Notes under the pieces: generated by a model | What the model saw: the letters and a program-made list of their open reading frames with translations, nothing else | Database searches by the model: none | Told to the model about the DNA's origin: nothing | NCBI RefSeq assembly: GCF_000371785.1 | Contig: NZ_AQUI01000002.1 | Span: 4,575,352 to 4,639,351 of the forward strand | Reading direction: 5' to 3' | DNA length: 64,000 nucleotides | From: Actinopolyspora halophila DSM 43834 | GTDB taxonomy: Bacteria > Actinomycetota > Actinomycetes > Mycobacteriales > Pseudonocardiaceae | Position numbers and translations under genes: made by a program | Shown: one piece after another, positions 11,926-19,812 of the stretch | Layout of the letters: each line of letters opens with the position of its first letter | How positions within the stretch are numbered: position 1 is the stretch's first letter

Positions 11926-13425
11926 ATGCTCGAGGGCGTCACTGCCCAGCCGCCTTCGGACGGCATGTCCTCCGACCCGGTGAGTGTGCTCGTGCTGGCC
12001 GCGGGCGAGGGCACTCGCATGAGATCCGCGACCCCGAAAGTGCTACACCGGATCGCGGGCAGATCACTACTCGAACACTCCGTCCGTGCCGCCGCGGGCA
12101 TCGCCCCCGACGAGCTGAGTGTGGTGATCGGGCACGGAAGACAGGCCGTCGGTCAACATCTGGAACGGCTGGAATCCGAACTCGACCGGGGCATCACCCC
12201 CGTAGTGCAAGAAGAACAGCTCGGCACCGGACACGCGGTGCGGTGTGCGACCGACCAGCGGGACAGCGCGGGGACCGTGGTGGTCACTTACGGGGACATT
12301 CCGCTGCTGGACGCCGATACGCTGGCGAGCCTGCTGCGCGAGCACAGACGTCGGCGCGACGCGGTGACCGTGCTCACCGCCGTGGTCGACGAGCCGCACG
12401 GCTACGGCAGAATCCTGCGCGACGACGACGGGGACGTCACCGCCATCGTGGAGCAGAAGGACGCCGATTCGGAGCAGGTGGCCGTCCGGGAGATCAACTC
12501 GGGGGTTTACGCCTTCGACGCCCGCTTCCTCGACGCCGCGTTGCGGCGGTTGTCCACCGACAACTCCCAGGGTGAGCTCTACCTCACGGATGTGGTGGAA
12601 ATCGCCCGCGGCGAAGGGCGCGGGGTCGGTGCTCTGGTCTGCGCGGACAACTGGCTCGTCGAGGGCGTCAACGACCGCGTGCAGCTCGCCTCCTTGTCCG
12701 CGGAGTACAACCGCAGACTGCTGCTGCACTGGATGCGCGAAGGCGTCACGGTCACCGACCCCTCCAGCGTCTGGCTGGACAGCGACGTCACGCTCGGGCG
12801 GGACGTGGTGCTCGAACCGAACGTGCAGCTGCGCGGTGGCACGAACATCGCCGACGGAGCTCACGTCGGCCCGGACACCACCCTGACCGACTGCTCGGTG
12901 GGCAGCGGGGCGCACGTGGTGCGCACCCACGGGGAGAACGCCGAGGTGGGCCCCGCCGCCTCGGTCGGACCGTTCGCCTATCTTCGTTCCGGTACCCGAT
13001 TGGGTGGCGACGGCAAAGTGGGCACCTTCGTCGAGGTGAAAAACGCCGAGATCGGCGAGGGAAGTAAGGTCCCGCACCTGAGCTACGTCGGTGACGCCAC
13101 CATCGGAACGCACAGCAACATCGGGGCCGCCACGGTCTTCGTCAACTACGACGGCGTGGCCAAACACCACACGGTGATCGGTTCTCATTCACGTACCGGT
13201 GCCGACAACATGTTCGTGGCTCCCGTGCGGGTCGACGACGGTGCCTACACCGCGGCTGGATCGGTCATCACCGAAGACGTTCCTCCCGGTGCGATGGCGG
13301 TCGCCCGCGGGAGACAACGCAATATCGAGGGCTGGGTCGCCAAACGGCGTCCGGGCACAGCCGCCGACGAGGCCGCCCAGCGTGCGCTGGCCGACCGTGA
13401 CAACTCCACCGAAACCGACGAGTGA
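11926..13425 (+). CDS. glmU: Bifunctional GlcNAc-1-P uridyltransferase / GlcN-1-P acetyltransferase
   Basis: A 499-residue enzyme making UDP-GlcNAc for peptidoglycan: the C-terminal half acetylates glucosamine-1-phosphate and the N-terminal half adds UMP. The uridyltransferase domain starts with LVLAAGEGTRMRSATPKVLH (about residues 22-41) and has VTYGDIPLL and the EINSGVYAFD segment. From about residue 265 it shows the hexapeptide repeats of a left-handed beta helix, with HLSYVGDATIGTHSNIGA and the NYDG element typical of GlmU. Start at ATG 11926 with GAGGGAGAG 5 bases upstream. It is followed after 34 bases by prs, so the two are probably co-transcribed. Confidence 0.97.
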   Translation: MLEGVTAQPPSDGMSSDPVSVLVLAAGEGTRMRSATPKVLHRIAGRSLLEHSVRAAAGIAPDELSVVIGHGRQAVGQHLERLESELDRGITPVVQEEQLGTGHAVRCATDQRDSAGTVVVTYGDIPLLDADTLASLLREHRRRRDAVTVLTAVVDEPHGYGRILRDDDGDVTAIVEQKDADSEQVAVREINSGVYAFDARFLDAALRRLSTDNSQGELYLTDVVEIARGEGRGVGALVCADNWLVEGVNDRVQLASLSAEYNRRLLLHWMREGVTVTDPSSVWLDSDVTLGRDVVLEPNVQLRGGTNIADGAHVGPDTTLTDCSVGSGAHVVRTHGENAEVGPAASVGPFAYLRSGTRLGGDGKVGTFVEVKNAEIGEGSKVPHLSYVGDATIGTHSNIGAATVFVNYDGVAKHHTVIGSHSRTGADNMFVAPVRVDDGAYTAAGSVITEDVPPGAMAVARGRQRNIEGWVAKRRPGTAADEAAQRALADRDNSTETDE

Positions 13426-13459
13426 CACCCGAGCTTTGCAGCGTCAACGGGAGGGGACG

Positions 13460-14446
13460 ATGACCGTGAGTGCCATGTCTGCGACGCCGAAGAAGAGCCT
13501 CAAACTCTTCTCCGGACGCAGCCACCCGGAACTGGCCGAGGAGGTCGCCAAGCACCTGGACGTTACCGTCACTCCGCAGGCGGCGTACGAATTCGCCAAC
13601 GGCGAGATCTTCGTCCGGTACGACGAGTCGGTGCGCGGCTGCGATGCCTTCGTGATCCAGTCGCACAGCGACCCGATCAACGAAGGAGTGATGGAACAGC
13701 TGGTCATGGTCGACGCGCTCAAACGAGGCAGCGCCAAGCGCATCACCGTGGTCATGCCGTTCTACGCCTACGCCAGGCAGGACAAGAAGCACAAGGGTCG
13801 CGAGCCCATCTCGGCCCGACTGATGGCCGATCTGTTCAAGACCGCCGGAGCCGACCGCATCCTCACCGTGGATCTGCACACCGACCAGATCCAGGGCTTC
13901 TTCGACGGCCCGGTCGACCACCTGCTCGCCCAGACGGTGCTGTCCGACTACGTCAGGGACGCCTACTCCGAGGAAGAGATCACCGTCGTCTCTCCGGACT
14001 CCGGCAGGGTCCGCGTCGCCGAGAAGTGGGCCGACAACCTGGGCGGTAGTCCGCTCGCGTTCATCCACAAGACACGCGACCCCACCAAGCCCAACGAGGT
14101 GGTCGCCAACCGCGTGGTCGGTGACGTCGAGGGCCGGCTCTGCGTGCTGGTCGACGACATGATCGACACCGGCGGCACCATCGTCAAGGCGACCGAGCAG
14201 CTGCTGGAGTCCGGGGCCAAGGACGTGATCATCGCGGCCACCCACGGCGTGCTCTCCGGCCCGGCCGTGGAGCGGCTCTCCAACAGCGGGGCGAAGCAGG
14301 TCGTGATGACCAACACCCTGCCGATCCCCGAGGAGAAGCGTTTCGAGAAGCTCACCGTGCTCTCGATCGCACCGCTGATCGCCAAGGCGGTGCACCAGGT
14401 GTTCGAGGACGGCTCGGTGACCGGGCTGTTCAACGGCCAGGCATAA
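13460..14446 (+). CDS. prs: Ribose-phosphate pyrophosphokinase
   Basis: A 328-residue class I PRPP synthetase: ribose-5-phosphate + ATP to PRPP + AMP, feeding nucleotide, histidine and tryptophan synthesis. Visible motifs are FANGEIFVRYDESVRG, the flexible-loop YAYARQDKKHKGREPISARL (about residues 98-117), the metal-site DLHTDQIQGFF, and the PRPP-binding DDMIDTGGT near residue 231. The frame is open 87 codons upstream inside glmU, but the ATG at 13460 follows a clear GGGAGGGG site. It probably forms an operon with glmU and ends at a strong hairpin. Confidence 0.97.
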   Translation: MTVSAMSATPKKSLKLFSGRSHPELAEEVAKHLDVTVTPQAAYEFANGEIFVRYDESVRGCDAFVIQSHSDPINEGVMEQLVMVDALKRGSAKRITVVMPFYAYARQDKKHKGREPISARLMADLFKTAGADRILTVDLHTDQIQGFFDGPVDHLLAQTVLSDYVRDAYSEEEITVVSPDSGRVRVAEKWADNLGGSPLAFIHKTRDPTKPNEVVANRVVGDVEGRLCVLVDDMIDTGGTIVKATEQLLESGAKDVIIAATHGVLSGPAVERLSNSGAKQVVMTNTLPIPEEKRFEKLTVLSIAPLIAKAVHQVFEDGSVTGLFNGQA

Positions 14447-14460
14447 CGCCTCCGGTTCCC

Positions 14461-14497
14461 GGCGGCGGAACCCCGACTTCCCCGGGGCTCCGCCGCC
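14461..14497 (+). terminator. Terminator hairpin after prs
   Basis: GGCGGCGGA pairs with TCCGCCGCC, with an inner CCCC/GGGG stem, starting 15 bases after the prs stop. Strongly GC-rich, without a U-tract. Confidence 0.68.
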
Positions 14498-14744
14498 AGG
14501 AGTCCCGTTGGAAACTTCCGGCGAAGGACTCCCCCGACGGTTCGAGCCGGGAAGCCTCCCCAGCGCCCGCGCGGATCGGGCCGCTCACCGCGCAGGTCGC
14601 CGACAGCGGCCCAACGATCCGAGAGACCTTCTCAAGCAGCGCAGCCCCTCGTCGCCACCTACACGATCGGCACCGCCGAGAAGCCCGCCGCAGGGCGTCA
14701 GCGCCGAGCAAATCACTGAGCAAGTCAAGTTCTCCGGAAATCCT

Positions 14745-14900
14745 CCGCTCCAACGCAGGTGCTTACGAGCCTGCGCAGTCGGCGCCGACGCGGGTTCTCA
14801 GTCACGGGTCTCGCGAGGACAGCCTCGAACGTTGTGCAGGCCGCTACCCGATGTCGAGGATCGGAGCAGCGAGACCCCGACCGAGGTTCCGCCAAGTGAC
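14745..14900 (-). repeat. Dispersed intergenic repeat, copy A
   Basis: Reverse-complement match, about 85% identical by eye over roughly 145 bases, to 39815-39962. Landmarks are CTCGCGAGGACAGCCTCGA, GTTGTGCAGGCCGCTACCCG, GTCGAGGATC and GAGGTTCCGCCA. It lies between prs and the Nramp-like gene. Confidence 0.8.
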
Positions 14901-14927
14901 CCACCAAGCCACCGGCACCGCCGACCC

Positions 14928-16214
14928 TCACCCCCCGAAGTAGCCGAGCAACTTGTGCACCGCCAGCACCGCGAACAGCACCAGGCACAGGGTCAGCACG
15001 GTGTTGGACACCCAGCGCGAGCGGTGGTCGGCGGGCATTCGGCGCGAGTTCAGCAGGAACAGCAGGGTTCCGGCCAAGAAGGGCATGAACAGCGCGCCGA
15101 GCACCCCGTAGGCGATGGTCAGCTGGAACGGCTGGTCGAGGAAGAGCAACGCCATGGGCGGAACCGTCAACCAGACCACGTAGCCGCGGTAGGCGGTGCT
15201 GTGCGGAAGCGCCACCCGCTCGTGCTCCTGCAACGAATCGAGACTCTCCGCGCGCGGTAGCCGCCAGGTTCGCCACCAGTCCGCGAACAGCAGGCTGACA
15301 CCGTTCCACACGCCGAGCAGCGAGGTGAACGTCACCGCCAGGAACCCGACCAGGAAGGGCAGCCGCGCCCACTGGCCGTACTCGGCCGCCAACCGTCCGC
15401 CCAGTTCGAGCAGCCCCTGGTCGCCCTCGGTGATCCCCTGTCCGAGCAGCAGTTCCGAACCGACGATCAGCATGGCCACCACGAATATGCCGGTCGTGAT
15501 GTAGCCGACCGCGTTGTCGGTGCGCATGAAGGGGATCCAGCGCGGTGCGTGCCACCCCTTCGCCATGGTCCAGTACCCGTAGGCCGCCATGGTGATCGTG
15601 CCACCGACTCCGCCCATCAGGCCGAGCACGTAGGCCAGGGAACCGTCGGGCAGTCGCGGAGCCACCGCGCCACCGAGCGCGGCCAGATCGGGGCCGACCA
15701 GCACCGCCGTCCCCACCACGGCGACGAACATCACCCCGACCAGCGCGGTCATCAGCCGCTCGAGCAGGCGGTACCGCCCGTACCAGACCAGGGCCAGGCC
15801 GAGCACTCCGCAGATCATCCCCCAGTAGCGCACGGACAACCAGGGGAACAGGGCGTTCAGCGGCAGACCGGTGGCGGACATGGCCGTGGCTCCGTAGACG
15901 AAGCCCCAGATCACTATGTACACGCCGAAGAAATTGGTCGCCCAGCTCCCCAGGGAGCGCCAACCGGCCAGGATGGTGCGCTGCGAACCCAGATGCCACC
16001 GCCCCACGGCCTCGCCGAGCCCCAGTTTGAACACGGTTCCGAGCAGGATCGCCCAGAAGAGGGTGTATCCGAAGCGGGAACCGGCCACCATGGTGGCGAC
16101 CAGGTCCCCCGCCCCGACACCGGTTGCCGCGGCCATGACCCCGGGGCCGACGCGACGTAACCGACTGGCCCAACCGGTGTTCTCCGAACCGTCCACGGTG
16201 GTCTCGGCACTCAT
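14928..16214 (-). CDS. Nramp-like transporter lacking the canonical metal-site motifs
   Basis: A 428-residue membrane protein with about 11 hydrophobic segments and the Nramp/SLC11 layout. In TM1 the usual DPGN metal-binding motif is replaced: GPGVMAAATGVGAGDLVATM has GAGD at that place. The TM6 MPH motif is also absent (LGLMGGVGGTITMAAYGYWT). Canonical Mn/Fe transport is therefore not supported; this sequence type belongs to a divergent Nramp-related group of uncertain substrate. The frame is open to 16532, but the ATG at 16214 starts at the natural N-terminus just before TM1, and the extension is not protein-like. It is flanked by a dispersed repeat and transcribed away from rplY. Confidence 0.85.
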   Translation of the reverse strand: MSAETTVDGSENTGWASRLRRVGPGVMAAATGVGAGDLVATMVAGSRFGYTLFWAILLGTVFKLGLGEAVGRWHLGSQRTILAGWRSLGSWATNFFGVYIVIWGFVYGATAMSATGLPLNALFPWLSVRYWGMICGVLGLALVWYGRYRLLERLMTALVGVMFVAVVGTAVLVGPDLAALGGAVAPRLPDGSLAYVLGLMGGVGGTITMAAYGYWTMAKGWHAPRWIPFMRTDNAVGYITTGIFVVAMLIVGSELLLGQGITEGDQGLLELGGRLAAEYGQWARLPFLVGFLAVTFTSLLGVWNGVSLLFADWWRTWRLPRAESLDSLQEHERVALPHSTAYRGYVVWLTVPPMALLFLDQPFQLTIAYGVLGALFMPFLAGTLLFLLNSRRMPADHRSRWVSNTVLTLCLVLFAVLAVHKLLGYFGG

Positions 16215-16393
16215 GCGGGTCAAAGTAATACCCGCAGGGCGGACACGGAAGGTATTGACAACACCGCGAGTCGCTACGGAAGCCGTGTCCCCGCCCCTGC
16301 CGACGGTTCCGCGCGAAACGTTCCGCCCCGCGCCGGGAGCTGCCCGCGCACCGCGCCGCACCGACCGCTTAACCAGCCCGAACGGGCGAGGCA

Positions 16394-16399
16394 TACAAT
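16394..16399 (+). promoter_or_regulatory. Possible -10 element (TACAAT) for rplY
   Basis: A good -10 hexamer TACAAT in the 390-base gap before rplY; the best -35-like sequence (TTAACC at 16369) has a long 19-base spacer. If used, the mRNA leader is about 200 bases, with a short CCTCG-GCGAGG hairpin. No known leader-RNA family was recognised. Confidence 0.3.
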
Positions 16400-16604
16400 G
16401 GTGTGGTTGCCTCGGCGAGGTCGGGTGGAATCCCGGCGTTATCGGCGTGGCGGCTGGCGATCGCCGGCGGTTCGGCCGGCGCATCGACCCCGGTTCGGAC
16501 TCCGGTGAGCGCTCGACGCCCCGTTCCACCACACCAGTCGCGCGTCGCGCCGCCGCAGGTCAGCGACTGATGCACGTCAGCCCGACGCCAAGGAGTACGT
16601 CACC

Positions 16605-17234
16605 GTGTCCGAAGTACGTCTCGCAGTGGAAAAGCGCACCGAGTTCGGCAAGGGAGCCGCTCGCAGGACTCGTCGTGCGGGCAAGGTCCCCGCGGTGCTC
16701 TACGGCCACGGTTCCGAGCCGAAGCACCTCTCCCTGCCCACGGTCGAGTTCGCCAGGGTTCTCCGCGAGAACGGCCGCAACGCCGTGCTGACCCTCGAGG
16801 TCGAGGGCGACAAGAACGAGACCGCGTTGTGCAAGTCGATCACCAGCCACCCGACCAAGAACTACCTCGAGCACGTGGACCTGCTGCTGGTCCGCCGCGG
16901 CGAGAAGGTCACGGTCAACGTGCCCGTCGTGATCACCGGTGAGGCGGCCCCCGGGACCCTGGTCACCCAGGACACCAACGAGGTCCAGATCGAGGCCGAC
17001 GCCATGAACATCCCGGAGCAGATCGAGGTCTCGATCCAGGGTGCCGAGGCAGGCACCCAGATCCACGCCCCGGACCTGACCATTCCCCGCGGCTCGACCC
17101 TGCAGAGCGGCGAGGACGTACTGGTCGTCCTCGTGGCCGAGGCCCCGAGCGAGGCCGACATGGAGTCCGAGATCGACACCAGTGGTGCCGGTATGGTCGA
17201 GGAGGCCTCCGAGTCCCAGACCGCGAACGAGTAA
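16605..17234 (+). CDS. rplY: 50S ribosomal protein L25 (general stress protein Ctc)
   Basis: A 209-residue long-form L25/Ctc protein that binds 5S rRNA. The N-terminal domain (residues 1-95) has the typical start [20 protein letters not shown] and VPAVLYGHG; the C-terminal Ctc domain (about 100-190) includes [15 protein letters not shown] and TIPRGSTL. It ends in an acidic, disordered tail. The GTG start has AAGGAG 9 bases upstream. It is followed by a strong hairpin and then pth, the same order as in mycobacteria. Confidence 0.96.
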   Translation: MSEVRLAVEKRTEFGKGAARRTRRAGKVPAVLYGHGSEPKHLSLPTVEFARVLRENGRNAVLTLEVEGDKNETALCKSITSHPTKNYLEHVDLLLVRRGEKVTVNVPVVITGEAAPGTLVTQDTNEVQIEADAMNIPEQIEVSIQGAEAGTQIHAPDLTIPRGSTLQSGEDVLVVLVAEAPSEADMESEIDTSGAGMVEEASESQTANE

Positions 17235-17261
17235 TCGCGGCGGTTCTCACCATCGACGGGA

Positions 17262-17291
17262 GTGGCCGCGCGGGTGGGCTCGCGCGGCCAC
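17262..17291 (+). terminator. Hairpin between rplY and pth
   Basis: GTGGCCGCGCG and CGCGCGGCCAC form a perfect 11-bp stem with an 8-base loop, 27 bases after the rplY stop and 31 bases before the pth start. It could terminate rplY or attenuate read-through into pth. Confidence 0.6.
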
Positions 17292-17322
17292 GCTCTCGGG
17301 TAAGTACGAATCCGAGGTTCTC

Positions 17323-17913
17323 GTGACCACACCGGGCAGTGAAGACGCCGACCGGCTCGCCCTGATCGTCGGGCTGGGCAATCCGGGTCCGCGCTACGCG
17401 GGCAATCGACACAACGTGGGTTTCCTGGTGGCCGACGAGCTGGCCGAGCGCATCGGCGGCAAGTTCAAACGGCACAAGTCCGGGGCCGACATCGCCGAGG
17501 GCAGGCTCGACGGCGCTCGCGCGGCGTTGGCGAAGTCCCGTTCGCTGATGAACCTGTCCGGTGGTCCCGTCGCCGGGGCCGCCCGGTTCTACAAGGTCCC
17601 GCCCGAGTCGGTGATCGTGATCCACGACGAGCTGGACCTGGCATACGGTACCGTGCGGCTCAAACGCGGCGGCGGCGAGAACGGCCACAACGGCCTGCGT
17701 TCGATCAGCAAATCACTCGGCACCCGCGACTACCTGCGCGTGCGGTTCGGTGTGGACCGCCCACCGGGACGGATGGATCCGGCCGACTACGTGCTGCGCG
17801 ACTTCTCCCGCGCCGAGCGTTCCGAACTGGGGGTCTTCGTCGACCGCTGCGCGGACGCGGTGTCCACGCTGGCGGCGAAGGGCCTGGAAGCGGCGCAGAA
17901 CGAGTTCCACTGA
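17323..17913 (+). CDS. pth: Peptidyl-tRNA hydrolase
   Basis: A 196-residue Pth1-type esterase that recycles tRNA from prematurely released peptidyl-tRNA. It has the signatures [20 protein letters not shown] (about residues 14-33, including the catalytic histidine), LMNLSGGPV, the catalytic-Asp region IVIHDELDL, and [13 protein letters not shown]. The frame is open 47 codons upstream into the rplY end, but the GTG at 17323 with GAGG upstream matches family N-termini. It may depend on rplY transcription. Confidence 0.96.
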   Translation: MTTPGSEDADRLALIVGLGNPGPRYAGNRHNVGFLVADELAERIGGKFKRHKSGADIAEGRLDGARAALAKSRSLMNLSGGPVAGAARFYKVPPESVIVIHDELDLAYGTVRLKRGGGENGHNGLRSISKSLGTRDYLRVRFGVDRPPGRMDPADYVLRDFSRAERSELGVFVDRCADAVSTLAAKGLEAAQNEFH

Positions 17914-17990
17914 TCGGGGTTTCCCGTTCGGGTTCGCGTGGATGGTTCCGTGGCGGGATATCCCGCTGTTCGGAGGAATGACCACGAAGC

Positions 17991-18446
17991 ATGGAACAGT
18001 TCGCGGGCGAACTCGGCACACTACTGTTGTTCGGTACTCCGCTGCTGGTCCTCACCAAGGTCTCGCACGGGTCGATGACGCGGCGGATTTCGTTCGCACC
18101 GCGCGGATCGCGGACAGCAGCGATCGAGCTCGTGGCCTGGTTGCTGCTGGCGACCCTTGACTCCCACACGATCGCGTTCTGGTCGGGCTTCGCCAACCAG
18201 CCGGAAGACGTGTGCGAACCGAACGCGTGGTCACCGACTCCCGGGCTCCACATCGACAGCGGTTCCTTCTTCGACTATCCGGTCGTAACACGCTGCGTGT
18301 GGCCCGACGGGCACACCACGGACCTGGTGCCCTGGCAGCTCAACGCCGCGACCCTGCTGTTGTTCACAGCGGCGGTCGCGGTCACCGCCTACGCCGCCGT
18401 TCGTGCCCGCGGGGGCCGAAGCGCAGGGCAGCACACCCCGCGGTAG
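17991..18446 (+). CDS. Small membrane protein of unknown function
   Basis: A 151-residue protein with hydrophobic segments near residues 8-22, 45-60 and 118-138, consistent with two or three membrane passes and a polar loop outside. The loop contains two cysteines (EDVCEPNAW and VVTRCVWPDG) that could form a disulfide. Ribosome site GGAGGA lies 14 bases before the ATG, which is long; another ATG right beside it is out of frame. No family was recognised. It follows pth by 77 bases and precedes a tandem repeat. Confidence 0.6.
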   Translation: MEQFAGELGTLLLFGTPLLVLTKVSHGSMTRRISFAPRGSRTAAIELVAWLLLATLDSHTIAFWSGFANQPEDVCEPNAWSPTPGLHIDSGSFFDYPVVTRCVWPDGHTTDLVPWQLNAATLLLFTAAVAVTAYAAVRARGGRSAGQHTPR

Positions 18447-18548
18447 CCGCGCCCCTTCCCCCGGGGCACGTAGCCGACCAGCGAGAGCGGGGGAAGCAGG
18501 CGGGGACAGTGGCCCGGGCCGGTCCGCTGCCGGCCGAGGAATCCCGCT

Positions 18549-18633
18549 GGGCGCTTCCGGACGACGGGCGCTTCCGGACGACGGGCGCTTCCGGACGACG
18601 GGCGCTTCCGGACGACGGGCGCTTCCGGACGAC
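18549..18633. repeat. Five perfect copies of a 17-base tandem repeat
   Basis: The unit GGGCGCTTCCGGACGAC is repeated exactly five times head to tail. There are no spacers, so it is not a CRISPR array. It lies in the 400-base gap between a small membrane protein and a secreted protein; the rest of that gap shows nothing else recognisable. Confidence 0.95.
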
Positions 18634-18845
18634 GGGCCGGCTCACATCGAGACGAACCGCAGCGCAATGCACTCCGCCTCGACAAGGGTCAAATGGTGCT
18701 GTTCCGGTCCCGAGACGTAGTCGCCGGTGGCCGGAACGGGTGATGGCGATTCTCGATAGTGGACCACTGCTTGTGGGAGTACAGCCTCCTCACCAACATT
18801 TCGGTTGCCCCGGGCACCGCTCGAACTCGAACGTGAGGAGAAATC

Positions 18846-19526
18846 GTGTTGCGGAATCTTCGTATTTTTCGCCGCGCTGCCGTCGGCGTAGCCGGTGTGG
18901 TTGCCCTGACCATCACACCGGCGATGCCCGCGGCACTGGCCACTACTCCGGCGGCCCCGCAGGAAGGGGAACCGAGCTCGACGAAGGGCATCGAGGAGCT
19001 TGCCTTCACCTCGTCCGGCATGGAGTTCGATCTGGGTAACCAGAACTTCGTGATTCCGCTGACGGGGTCGGTGATCATGGAGGGCACTCCCCCGGTAGTG
19101 CCCGGGACGACCACTTCCATCGATGTCAGAAACCTGACAGCACACTCGACTTCCTCGTCAGGTCATTCATCTCCCCGGCAGGACCTCGGAGAGGTTCGCG
19201 TCGAACAGAGCTCCACTCCGAAGAGTTCGCTGGCCATGACCCAGAAATTCCCACCGAGGTTCGAGCAGACCGTGCTGCTCGACTTGAGGATCTCGATCGA
19301 GAACCCACCCGAAGGTCTGCGCGAACAGGTGGCTCCTCGTGGAGCACGGCAAGAGCCTCTCGTCCTGACGACGAAGAACCTGGCCGAACTGGTCGGTCAG
19401 CTCAATAGTTTCCCACCCAGGGGCGCGCAGTACGAACTGCAAGAACCGGTCGAGCTGGACACCGAGAACGACCAACGTACGCTTGGCCGCGTTCTCGGCA
19501 TCCCCGCGGAGATCGATGTCCTCTGA
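18846..19526 (+). CDS. Secreted protein of unknown function
   Basis: A 226-residue protein with a Sec-type signal peptide (basic RIFRR, hydrophobic core about residues 11-30, then AALATTPAAP as a possible cleavage region). The mature part is polar and without cysteines; it looks like a beta-rich exported domain, but no family was recognised. The GTG start is preceded by GTGAGGAG at good spacing. It ends in a strong hairpin and is convergent with the ABC-F gene, so it is a single-gene unit. Its own promoter probably lies just after the 17-base tandem repeat. Confidence 0.72.
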   Translation: MLRNLRIFRRAAVGVAGVVALTITPAMPAALATTPAAPQEGEPSSTKGIEELAFTSSGMEFDLGNQNFVIPLTGSVIMEGTPPVVPGTTTSIDVRNLTAHSTSSSGHSSPRQDLGEVRVEQSSTPKSSLAMTQKFPPRFEQTVLLDLRISIENPPEGLREQVAPRGARQEPLVLTTKNLAELVGQLNSFPPRGAQYELQEPVELDTENDQRTLGRVLGIPAEIDVL

Positions 19527-19545
19527 AACCCTGGATCGTCGTGAG

Positions 19546-19584
19546 TCGGCCCGATCTCCTCGCGCACCGAGGAGGTCGGGCCGA
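19546..19584 (+). terminator. Terminator after the secreted protein
   Basis: A 16-bp stem (arms 19546-19561 and 19569-19584, TCGGCCCGATCTCCTC type) with one wobble pair and a 7-base loop GCGCACC, 20 bases after the stop codon. It could also serve the convergent ABC-F gene. Confidence 0.7.
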
Positions 19585-19812
19585 CGTGCGCGCACGGGCA
19601 TTCACCGACACGGCGCCCGCACGGGCCGCGGAACCGGACGCGGTTCGGCGGTGCTCCACACATCCGTTCGCCGGTCTCAGGTGAGGTACCGGATCACTGC
19701 TCCCAGCGCGATCGGTCGGGCCGCGTGAGCACTCGTGAAACCCGGCCCGGGGACGATCGGCCGTGCCGCTCGCCACCCGACGAGACGTAGTCCGGCCACG
19801 TCCGGAACACGC

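Noticed and set aside
18549-18633. CRISPR array
   Set aside because: The 17-base units touch each other without spacers, and no cas genes are near.
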